A stretch of DNA of 64,000 nucleotides from Tetraselmis striata (taxonomy: Eukaryota; Chlorophyta; Chlorodendrophyceae; Chlorodendrales; Chlorodendraceae). The translations under genes and the position numbers were made by a program. Of the stretch, positions 49,067-59,865 are shown piece by piece. Below the pieces are notes generated by a model, which was not told the DNA's origin, did no database searches, and was given only the letters and a program-made list of their open reading frames with translations. Within the stretch, counting starts at the first letter, position 1. The number at the start of each line of letters is the position of its first letter. The stretch lies in NCBI GenBank assembly GCA_006384855.1, contig VCJN01002769.1, positions 1 through 64,000 on the forward strand, given 5' to 3'.

Positions 49067-51813
49067 CTACGACGTGGGCGTAACGGTATTCGTTGCGGTA
49101 GGGATTGGAATTGGCGATTCCCCACTGTTGGGTGTGGCAGTAGGAATATCAATGCTGGTTTCATTCAGCGGGAAATCTGGAGTAGAGGTAGAACGGGGGA
49201 TGATTTCTGAGGTGTAGGCGCTTGGCGTCGTTGTGGCTGCCGTTGAAGTAATCCCAATAGCGGTGTCATCTGAAATGTCAGTGGCGGCAACGGCTGCGTC
49301 GACGATCGTGTCGGTCGTCGTGCCAGCTTGTGCAATGGAATCCTCAGGGGGATCGACCTGAGTAATAGTAATGTCTGTAGGCGTAGGGGTGGGTGTTGCT
49401 GCGGGGCCGGCTGTCGCGGTTGTTCCAGGAGTCGTGGTGGCGCTCGCGCGTTCCTCCTGCATATATCTACCAACAAACGGCGTCGGCGAAGGGGTGTCGA
49501 TATCGCCGTGCTCGACAGTAGCGACGAGCGGCAGATTCGTCGTCGCCATAGGCGTTGTCGTGGCCGGCCCCGTCTCGACGCTGTCGACCGGCAGCTCTGT
49601 CGTTGAGGCGGGCGTCGTTGTGACTGGTTCCGTCTCGATGCCGTCGATTGGCGGCTTGGTCGTCGTTGGGATAGATGTCGTCGTAATGAGCTCCGCATCG
49701 GAGCCGTCGACGGGCTCTTTGCACCCTGGCCGAGCGCACAACTGGAATGCGTCCCGCACGCCGCCGCTCGTGTCGAGAAAGCTCCACAATAACTGGCGAC
49801 GGTCGGCCTGCAGGACGCCGTAGCCGTGCATCTGGATGCAACCCGTTGCAGAGTACTCCTGCGGAGGCAAAGCGTTCACAGAGACCCGCTCAGTTGGACG
49901 CCGTCGCTGTGCTTAATGCCCGCCTGCTCGTGGTGGTTTCGGGGTATTAGTAGAGTACGAGTCGCCGTGTCGCACAGCTTTGCCCGACTCGAGACGCCCC
50001 AGAGTCGCCGAGTCGACGGCAACATACCTCGCGTCCGCAGCGCTCCCTTATATCCCGACCACCGGTGCCCACCACCACCCGGATGGTGTCCGGCAGGCTG
50101 CTCCCGTCGCCCTCTGCCGCCAGGAATCCATACGGCATGTACAGCTCGCCGCGGTGTGAGGTGGTGCGGCGGCCGTCGTGCACCGGGTAGGTGCGCTCGT
50201 AGTGGTGCTCATGCCCAGCGAGCATGAGGTTGACGCCGTACTTGCGCAGCAGTGGGTCCAGGGACCCCATCAGGCGCCGACTGCGTCGAGAATCGCATGG
50301 ATGGGGGCAGGGTGTCCCGTTTTGGCATAAATTGCTGTTCATCCGACGATTTTAAAGGCTCTCCGGCCTCACGTGGGTGTATTTTTGGCGATCAACGTGA
50401 CAAGCAGGCGGGCGGGGTGCTCACTCTTCTCCGTGCCTTCCTGAAGAATAGTCGGGCGTGTGTATCGCCCCCACAATCCAAGGCACCGCCGAACGCCGGC
50501 CTGGATCGGCCGCCTGCGCCAAGTCCGCCTCGAGCCAGGTGTGCTGCTCCGAGCCCGGCTGCATACTGTGCTCGCTAGATAGAGAGACGAGGTGCACGGC
50601 GCCCTCGTCGCGACTCCACCAGTAGCGCGGCTCGCCTGGCGCCGGGTGCCGCCAGCGCTCATCATACGCCTGAAACCCCCCGAGTTCCTCCTCGTGGTTG
50701 CCCACCAGCGCCATGACAGGCACGCGGCTGTACAGCGGCTCCACGACGTCCGCATGCCTGTCCCACACGCGCTGGTCGCCGTCGGCGTACGATATGTCGC
50801 CGAGGAGCCAGACGAAGGAGAACGGCTGCTTGTCGGCATCGCTCAGCAGCCGGTCTCTCACTTGCCGAGTGTCATCCGTGGTGTCCTGCAAGAGATGACG
50901 ACGGTTAGTAAGAGGGGGGGGGGGGGGGGGGGGGGGTCAGGCAGCGCATACCGTGGCAGGGGGTTGATTGTTTGTGTCGACGCTCTTGCCCGTACCAGAA
51001 CGGAAAATGAAACTCTAGCCCCCCCCCCCCGCCCCCCGCGCCGCCAGCTGGCACAGGTCAAAGGATGTAGGGCGCAACGCAGCTAAGGAGGGCTGCAGCC
51101 GGAGCAGCGGCAGGAGGTGGCGTGCACCATGAATGTTTGCACCGGCAGCATGCAGGAACGCACTCCTCTAAGACGGCGGGGTGAGGATGGCTGAGCTCGC
51201 GTGGGGCGTTTGGGGGATGCCACGACGCGCCGGTGTTCCTCGGACCAAAATACACGACGACGAGCCTGTGTCACGTGCTTACCTGGTCGCCAAAGACGGC
51301 AATGCGGACGAGCTCATCGGCGTTGCCACCGCGGGTGACGAGGGACATCACGTCCGACTGGTAGCCTTTCCAGTTATCGACCTGGTAGAAGACGGTGATG
51401 CCAGGCTGAGTGGGCAGCCCGGTGAGCAGCACCGTGTGTATGTATTCGCTGTTGTAGTAGCCCGCGTACGCATCGTCGTCGTCGTCGCGCCCGCTGCTGG
51501 AGCGTTCGCTGCTGGCTGGGACAGTCTCGTACCGCCGCTCGCGACCGTTGTTGGCGACCGTCAGGTTCAGCGCGTCAGGCGAGAAGCCATAATGCACAAC
51601 ACTATGATCGGAGCTGATGGGAGACATCCACCAAACCAACACCTCGGCGGGATTTGGCGTGGGCTCCAGGTGGAGTCGGTGCGGTCTGGGCGCCCAAGAC
51701 GCGCTGTCCGCTTCGGAGGACATCGCGGCCGGCACCGCGCACATGCAGATCTCGAACAACAGTAACGCCAGCGGAAGCCCGCTTGCGCAGCGAGCTTCGC
51801 GGGCGCGGCCCAT
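49067..51813 (-). CDS. Purple acid phosphatase with mucin-like Thr/Pro tail
   Basis: Binuclear metallophosphatase that releases phosphate from esters, probably secreted or in the cell wall. Exons 51813-51283, 50885-50425, 50280-50028 and 49858-49067 give 678 residues. Residues 1-30 form a signal peptide (PLALLLFEICMCAVPAA); a fibronectin-like N-terminal domain follows. Metal ligands appear in the expected order: FGD (174-176), GDISYAD (206-212), GNHE (239-242), His319 (AIHTPDY) and GHEHHYERTYP (353-363). Residues from about 466 on are over 200 residues of Thr, Pro, Ser and Ala with TTT and TPTPTP motifs, a likely O-glycosylated stalk absent from typical members. At the exon 1-2 junction the usual Gly after GDx is missing (FGDQ-DTTDD), so a tiny exon may have been overlooked in the 397-nt intron. 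The start ATG is the first in frame. Donors are strong (GTAAGC, GTGAGC, GTATGT). Confidence 0.9.
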
Positions 51814-52821
51814 CTTGCTTTCTGGGGAGGTTTCCTGGTCGTGGCTTGCAGGAAAGGGCCCCGGTGGTGTTATGGGGACTTGTGTGGAATATAGTCGCTA
51901 GCCGAAGAGCTGCCGAGGTTGATGTTGGAGTTTGCTGGTTAACACAGGGCGGGTAGGTCGGGCCAAATGCAAAGTACTACGGGCGGCGGGCCAGGGGGAG
52001 GGGTTTTGATACTTGGGTGGCGGCCGTCAAATCGTCGTCCTGAACCCGTGCCGGTGATTCGTTGCCCATGATAGCTAGGAATGCGAGTCGTCTTTATATA
52101 TCGCTAACCCGTTGTAGACGTTATATAAGGCACAAAGTGCCTAGTGCCGATACGGCTCGCACCCCTGACGTACCGGTACGATTAGCCGCTCGCGTAGTTT
52201 TGGAGCAGCTGCGGCCGGAGAAATTTATGCTGATGATGAGATACCCGGGTAGGCGCGACAGGAATATATATCCTTCACGAATCCAAACGCATCAATATCC
52301 GTCACGTGGCACCGCCGTCTCCAACTAATCCTTATTTATTTATGGTCACTAGTACATTTATCGGGACTGCTGTACTTTAATGAAAGATAGTACTGTAGTC
52401 GCTATTACAGGTCGCTGAAGTCGTTGCAGCAGTCCGTGTATAATCCCAGTCGCTACTTCTCATCGTCAGCACAGACGAGTCGTCGACTACCGTACACGTA
52501 CCCGGTACCGTACTACCAGCTGGCGGCTGTCGTGCTGACGAGCGATATACATGATCATATGGTGTGGTGACCAGACGACTGCCAGACTGTACCGTCAGAC
52601 CGTCGGCTGACCAAGTATATGGCGGGTACGCGTACCCGCACCTGGTACCATAGTCGCCATGGGATAAGGATAACCGCCAGTTACCTGGCTGGCAGTGGTA
52701 CCGGGTAGTACTCCGTAGCAGGCGGTCAGACTGTCATCCAGCGCGGGTGCGTGCGCGGCGCGTGCTGCTTGCAGATGCGGGCGGCTAACTACTGCTTTAG
52801 TGGCACGCTCTAATATACTAT
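51814..52821. other. Phosphatase upstream region
   Basis: Should contain the purple acid phosphatase promoter. A possible TATA-like 'tatata' occurs at about 52096, on neither strand convincingly placed. The stretch 52380-52700 is rich in short 'gtacc' and 'tcgctac' motifs. No gene is supported. Confidence 0.35.
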
Positions 52822-55800
52822 TTACATGAGCTAGCTGCAGAAGGCGATCAGGAAACCACCCGAATAGGCAATAGAAAATGTCCACTACAGCAGTTGCGAG
52901 GTGGAAGCAGCACCAGAAGAGGGTGCGGAATGAGCACGGGCAAACGCATCAGGCTTGGCCGTCTGCACTCCGGCAGAGAGAATGCCGCCCAAAGTACCAT
53001 GCACGCAAGCATATACTCGCTGCAACAACCCCCGCCGCGTGCGCGACAGGTGGTTGCGGGCTGGCTGGCAACAAAATTTCGAAGAGCCTAGACGGATTGA
53101 CCACGAAGGAAGCATGAAGTCGGGGCGGAAGGACCGCCAAGCAAGGAAGTTGCGCACAAGAAGTAACACCGCGAAGATGTAGACCACCGTTAAAGCGGAT
53201 TTTCCGAGGCGGCCGCGGTCTTCAACCACAAAAGGGTAGTACCGGTGAACACCCTGCACCGGGGCGGAAGACGCCCGGTCCGCCGCTAGCTGGTTGCGCT
53301 CCGCCCCGGTCGCCGCGATCCTCAGGGTGCACCAGCAGGGGTCGTTGCCCCAAGTGGGGGTCGTGGAGGACACCCACGCAAAATCGATCATGCAACTACC
53401 GCACTACGCCGCCCCCCCCACCCCGCCAGCGTCAAACCTGACGGCCGCGAGCGGTCCGCTGGGCGCAGCCCACTCGTCTCAAGGGTCAAGTCGCCGACTC
53501 CCGAGCGGTCCCGGTCGAGTACCGCCCCCGCTTCGATCGCCATGGAAGCCCACCCATTTTTCAAAGCGATATGCATGCGGTGCTTGTAGTTCGCAACGTG
53601 GCAGATGGGCAGATGATCCACGACGAAATCCGTGGCATTCCGGCTCGAGCCAAGCCATAAGGGGTCAATTCCACACGTGTGGCCATGACATGTGACAAAC
53701 ATGGAACTCCCACGCGGGCGAAGGCCCAGCCTCCGCGCACCGGCGGCCGAATAAGCAGCATGGGGAATCTTGCGGGCTGACTTGAGATCCGACTGGAAAA
53801 ACGATAGGGAGCCCGGCCCGCGCCGCACGCGATGTACACGCGCCGGGTATCAAGGCGCGAGGCCGCGGCACCCATACGCTATAAGCCAAGAGCGAGGGCC
53901 ACGAAGTCACGCAAGCGAATCGCACGGCTGAGGTGGCGTTGGACAACCATGGTCGTCGTTGGTTGATCATCGGAGGCAGCGCACGTACCCGTACCCGAGG
54001 GCGGAGCTGTAGTATCGCTTGGTTGCGGTTCTAGTAGGGAAGGATACCACTGACGAAGGGGGTGCCACTAATTCGCGGGGCGACGGTGTCTTGAGAGCTA
54101 CATAAGCGCATGAAGTAACGGTATTGGCAGTACTCATACCACCGATAGGAAGCGAATGTTAGGCAACAGAGGGAGCCTCACCAGTACCAACTCCATGGGG
54201 AGTGGCCGTAAAAGGAGATGTGGTGACGCGCATCCTCCGCTAGTGCTCGTATCCGTACGGGCCGTAGTATCAGCTGACGGATCCGGTGCGGCGGTGGTCG
54301 TAGCATTACCGACCGTAAGTAACTCGAAGATCTCGTGGGCGTGCCCGTTCGCGCGGCGCGTGCGCGCTGCACATCTGCTTGTAGTAACGTAGTAAGGGCC
54401 CGTATAGTCTCGTGCATGCGGCGCGTCTCGCGCGCCCATGGCAAAGCACTCGTAGCCACGGACGACACCTCGGCGCGCACCGCCTCGTACAATAAGGGGC
54501 CGAGGGCGGGCCCGTACTCCCGTACCAGCTTTGGCAGGACAACCGATTGTGCGGAATAAAACGCCGCGGGGACCTCAGCCTGCAGCAAGGCCATATTCAA
54601 ACCGCCAAACTCCGCGGGCATACTCCTCTGGACGATCGCAGCCTCCATGCGCGGTGTAGACTGGCCGCAAGCGTCCAAGCCAAGCAAAGAAAACGCAGCC
54701 GAAATGTTGGCGGCGTCCACGGCCTCCAAGAAAGGGTCCAGCTCCGACGGCGGCATCATGCGGCTGATGAGGAAGCCGGTCTGCCGCACCGCGCATACTA
54801 CCAGCAGCCGCATGGGCCCATGGTGGCAGCCGCATCCCGACGTGCCAAAGGAGGCGATGCGCTCCAACAGTGCGGCGTGGGCCACCCGGTGCCGCCCCAA
54901 CGCATCGGTCATCCACCTGGGGTAATGGCTAATCGGAGCACCCATGTACACGGCGCCATCCTGGACATGGTCGTCGGCCGGGGTTCGAAACCCTCCCGGG
55001 GCCAACTTCGCCCGCACTGCCCGCAACTCAGCCTCCCTGTCACCGGGGTAGCGAGCGTACCGCGTCTTACTGTCCTTTACTACCAGTCCGACTTTGAAAA
55101 GCTGCGTACAATAATCCTTACTCGTCAAAAACACGCGGAACGTGAGCCGCGGCAGTAGCCGCGCCGCAATCATCTGCGAAACTCTGGCAGAAAGTATCAG
55201 CGGCGGTCTGAGCCACTACCGCTTGCACCGGGCCCGCGATAGCGAGGCAGAAATATAGCGGGACCAATACATCACCATGCATGGCGCACACCCGTACGAG
55301 ACTGTAGGGTGGCGCGCATAGTACCGGGATCATCCGGCGCATAGTAATACATGTCGGTAGGACGATCGTACAACATCCGGAAAAAAGGATCAGGCCATGT
55401 GGACGCGGGCGCTGAAGCAAGCCGTAAAGTATCGCACCCCGGGATACCTCATTGAAGGCATTCCGAATATCCATGGGTAGTAGCCCTTTCCCGCCAGTAC
55501 CACGCCCGCCGAAAAGCTGCAGCGCCACCCGCATGCTCATATACGCCGTCTCACGGCCAGCTCCCGACTAAAAGCTGCGTTGCACGACCGGGCCCATGGC
55601 CTCCCGCGCATCCGCACCCACCTGCACGAGAGCGTGGGCGGAGGCCAGGCGCACCAGCACGGAGCCGACGCCAAGCGGGCGTACTCGCAGCGGCTCGCCG
55701 GTCTTCGCCCGCTCCTCGCGCGGCGGGGTTGTCCTTGTGGAGCGCAAAGACGGTGCTGCTCGCCAAAAAAGCCGCAGTGCGGGAGTCGCACCGCCCCGCT

Positions 55801-57090
55801 AGGCAGCGGCTCACCCACATGCGCCATGAAGGTACGTCTAGGTCCCTGATGTGCTCCCAACGCCACATGTCCACATGCCCAGCGGAAAGGCGGGGAGCAC
55901 GGCGCAGAACCCGCCTCTGGTCATCCCCCCACCGCCGAACCTCATCCAAATTGCCACCCCACCCCATTGCGGCGCCCGCCGTAGGTCCGGCGGCTCCTCG
56001 AGAGGGGAGTACTCCGGGTCGGTGGGAGCAGAAGGCGGATGGAGGGCTTCAAGGACAGGGAGCGCCGCAGCGGCGTCGGACACCATACCGAGGTCGGCGG
56101 TATCTAGCGCATGGCGAGCGCGGCGCAGCTCCTGCACGGCGGTGAGCATCTACCACCGCCGGCGGCAGCCCATCCGCCGCAGCATCGGCGCCCCCCTCCG
56201 CAGCTTCTGCAGAAGCCGCCCGCGCCTTCGCAGACCGCCGGCGTTTCCGCCGGCGGGCACTCCGAGACGTGCCCGCCGGCAGCTCTCCCGCCTCCATCTG
56301 GTAATTATGTAGCTCGCTGCCACCCCGCGACTCGCGCCACAATTGCTGCATCCCGCACACCGAGAAGCCGGCGCGCACTGCATCCCCCGCCTCCCACAGC
56401 CGCACTTGCCGCTTCGCCAATTTCCGCACAATTGCGGGGCTGCTGGATGGGTAGGATCGCAGTAGTAGCCCCGCAAATACGCAGACAGCGCCTTCGGCCC
56501 CACGTACGACGACCGGTCGTCGGTAGGAGGGAAGCGGTCAGCATAGGCAAGCGTACGGTCTAGAAGGGGGGAGAGGACATGCCGAGCCGCGGGACAGGCG
56601 CCGACAACCGTACCCCGCAGCGACGTACGAGGCATCTTGCTGTAGACGTCGTTGATAGCGCACCACCGATCGGTGGCCGCGAGGGCGGCATCATGGGCGA
56701 CTGAGGCAGCAGCCGGCGCGTGCTTGCGCTGCAGCGCCCGCACGTCAGCTTCCGACGCCCGGAGAGCCACACCGGGGGGCGGAGCCGTGGGGGGAGGGGG
56801 GCTCGCAAGTGGCGGCACGGGCCGCCGCTCGCGCGCCATGGAACAAGCGAAGGCCCGAGAGCGCAGCCGGCTCGTGGGCCGCACCGCACATACACAAAGG
56901 GGTCGAAAGTCGCAGCGTAGGCGAGGTGCATGGCAGCCTACCGCCGGGTCGTCGGACTACATCCCGTGGTTCACGTGCGTGCACATGGGGGGCGGGCCGC
57001 TTGTAGGTGCGTCCGCAGCTGCCATCGCAACACCGGAACTGCCAGTTAACGCCCCCGCCGGGCGTCGACGACTGCACCCGCGCCATCGCT
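52822..57090 (-). mobile_element. LINE-like (non-LTR) retrotransposon, broken
   Basis: The minus strand encodes a reverse transcriptase of the non-LTR kind, recognised by AFNEVSR after an aspartate and by FADD in the palm. A downstream thumb-like region runs to about 54180. Upstream, near 56.3-57.0 kb, Cys/His clusters resemble the zinc fingers often found at the start of such elements. A 3' region runs to 52822 and shares its end with a second, shorter copy at 43679-44040. The frame is interrupted at several points, so the element looks dead. No long terminal repeats or tract of A were found. The 5' limit is uncertain. Moderate divergence from its fragment suggests an old rather than recent insertion. 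Confidence 0.65.
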
Positions 57091-57989
57091 TCGTTCGCCG
57101 CGCGCCCACCACCACCGCCGCCCCCGCCGGGACCGCAAACCCCAAGGGAGGTACCCTAGCAGAGGGGCCGGGAGGGGCCGGAGGACGCCCCACGGTGCGG
57201 AACCCCCACCGGCCACTCCACAGCCAGAAGCCGGGGGCCGGGGGTCGGGTCCCGCTTTATGATGTTTACTACCATTGACCGATAGTAGTTGGGGTTTGGT
57301 TTCCCTTGTCTACTTAGCATGCGCGGGACGGTTGGACGGCGGCGCAAATACGGTAGTGCTAATATGTCGGTGCTAGTATGCCGTACCGCCCGAGGAGCTG
57401 CATCGACACTGTACTCCCGTACGACATCTCCGCGTACAATCCCCGACGCAGCCATCCCGGGCAGCGCTGCTCCCGCGTGTTGCTTCGTCGTGTGCTTAAA
57501 AACACCAGGGGGCTTGTCTGTCCCCATCTTCCTTTATCGCGGCGCACTCACCATGGGGTCGCGCCGCGAGAGAGCTCGTGCCTTCGTGACAAGTCTGGTT
57601 ATACAATCCACTCAGAAGTGAAGCCCCGCGCCCAACTCGAGGATATGTTTCGTTGGCCGGGAGGCGGTCGACGATCGTCCAGAGGGCACCATACGCCAGC
57701 TCTTCGCGCCGACAACAACCAGTGTCCCACACGGCGGACAACCGTTCGACTGATTCGGGGGGAACGCTCTTCACGCCTCGCGACACAAGAGTCCCCGCCC
57801 CATGCCGCCGGCCTTCGGCTCGCCGGTGAGGAAGCCCGCCGTTATTTCTGGGCAGGAACGATTTTTGCGCCGGTGGGAACTGCGGCTTCAACGCACTACT
57901 CCGCGCCACAACCGGGCTGCTGCCCCTCACGGCCACAATAACTGGTCGACGCCAATTGGCCACCACGCACTGTATTTCGCCTCCGGGCA
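57091..57989. other. Region between the retroelement and the minisatellite
   Basis: Several short overlapping frames on both strands but no domain. It may still belong to the 5' part of the retroelement or to unrelated repeats. Nothing firm can be said. Confidence 0.35.
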
Positions 57990-59050
57990 CCCGCGCTGGT
58001 CGGCGCCATCAGCCCGTCCATGCACCATGTGCCCCTAGGTTGGCTCCGCGGCATGGGCACGCAGCTGGCGGGCGCCAAGGGGCCACCACTGCACGTTGTG
58101 CCTCAATTACCTTCGCAGCCCCGGACACGCAGTTGGTCAGCGCCATCATGCCGCCACTGCACCCCATGCCCCGGTCGCTTCCGCGGCGTGCCCATGCAGC
58201 TGGTCGGAGCCGTCAGGCCGTCACATCACCTTTTGCCCTGGCCGCTTCCGCCGCATGCGCAGCAGCGGGTCGGCGCCAACGGGCCGTTCCTGAACACTGC
58301 GCCCATGTCGCCTCCGCGGCATGCGCACTCAACTGGTCGGCGCCAACGGGCCGCTTCTACAAAAGGTACCTCAGTTACTTTCGCAGCCCCTCGCACGCGA
58401 ATTGTTGGCGCCAACGGACCGCCACTGCATCATGTGTCCGGGCATGCAGCTGGTCGGCGGCTGCGGGCCGGCGCCGCACGTTGTGCCTCGATTGCTGTCG
58501 CAGCCTCGGGCACGTAGATGGTCGGCGCCGTCAGGCCGGCATTGCACCATGTGCCATGATCGCATCCACGGCCGGGGAAGCAGCTGGTCGATACCGTCAG
58601 GCAGTCCTTGCGCCATGTGCCAAGGTCGCCTCCGCAGCTTGCACACGTAGCTGGTCGGCGCCAACCGGCCGCCACTGCACCATGCGCCCCGGTCACGTTC
58701 GCGGCATGCGCACGCATCTAGTCGTAACCCACGGGCCGTCACTGCACCCTGGGCCCTAGTCGCTTCCGCGGCCAAGGCACGTAGCCGGTCGGCGCCGTCA
58801 GGCCGTCCCTGCACCATGCGCCGCGGTCGCCTCCGCGGCATGCGCACGCAGCTAATCGGCGCCAACGGGCGGCCTCTTCACAAGGTGCCTCTCTTTCTTC
58901 GCAGCCCTAGGCACGTAGCTGGTCGGGGCCAGCGGGTCGCCACTGCACACGAATGCCTCGGTTGCTTTCGCAGCCCCATGCACGCACCAGCTGGTCGGCG
59001 CCAACGGACCGCCACGGCATCGTGTGTCCCGGTCGCTTGATGAAGGGGGG
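57990..59050. repeat. Minisatellite with a unit of about 68 bp, some 15-16 copies
   Basis: The consensus runs 'ctggtcggcgccaacgggcc', 'gccactgcaccatgtgcccc', 'ggtcgcttccgcggcatgcg' and then 'cacgcag'. Units vary by substitutions and a few short indels. Because 67-68 is not a multiple of three, all frames cycle through the same peptides (for example LVGANGP and WSAPTG), which explains the long open frames on both strands. The array ends at a G tract (59046-59069). Confidence 0.9.
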
Positions 59051-59734
59051 GGGGGGGGGGGGGGGGGGGACACCCTCCGTGCATCGCTTGCCGTATGCTC
59101 GCCGATCGAGCCGCGGTGCCGCTAGTGCCGCAATACACCAGTGTCGGATCGCCCGACGCGCGGCAACCACCTGCCCACGCTCATAGCCGAGGTCACCGCC
59201 CGAGGGCGGCTTCCAGGCCCCGTGCACGGTTGGATTTATTACCGCCGCCACCGTGCAAGGCTGTGCCGAGTTTTGGAACGCCCCATGCACGGGGCGGGTC
59301 GCACCCAAGTACAAGAACACGATGATTTAATTTCGAACAGCCCTCGCAAGTAGGATGCCCGCTCGTCCGAGTCATACACACCCCCTCCCCATCCGTGGGC
59401 GCATCTCGGAGAGGCCAACGCGAGGCTAAGGTCGTACATGAATTATTTTTTATCACCCCCCGTACCTATCCGGCTGTTGCATGCCCGGTGGCGACATGAG
59501 GCGCTAGTATTGGTTGAAAATCCTCCCGTAGGGATCCCCAGTCGTCGCCAGATCCGAGGATCAGCAGCAACCGGCCACTCCGCTCAACGCCCTTCTACCG
59601 CACCTAGCCGGGCACGGGTCGCAGGGGTTACAATCGCCCACCTAGAGGTGGGGATGGTGCCGTCTAGCCAACCGCAGTGAAGATCCTCCGCTCCTAGTGG
59701 GCCGCGGCCTGGTGGCGGCGGGCGGCCCAAAGGG

Positions 59735-59865
59735 CTAATGCATCAATAAGGTAAACTCGGGACACGCTGGGCCAATATTGCCGGAATACATCAATATTAG
59801 CTAGAAATCGATCCCGGGACCTCTTGGATAAGACGCCATCGCTCAACCGAGTGGCGGACACGGTA
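59735..59865 (-). mobile_element. tRNA-derived SINE-like sequence
   Basis: On the minus strand, about 59861-59810 resembles a tRNA 5' to T-arm segment. It has 'cggttgagcgatggcgtctt', close to an A box and anticodon arm, and then 'ggtcccgggatcgat', close to a B box. It continues into a tail ('gcgtgtcccgagtttacc', 'tgatgcattagccctttggg') that reappears on the minus strand near 1019-1063 and partly near 43093-43110. A pol III promoter head plus a shared tail is typical of SINEs. Confidence 0.5.

Noticed and set aside
57956-58759. A 267-codon plus-strand frame over the minisatellite
   Set aside because: The repeat unit is not a multiple of three, so the frame simply cycles through translations of the same DNA; frames on the other strand are just as open.
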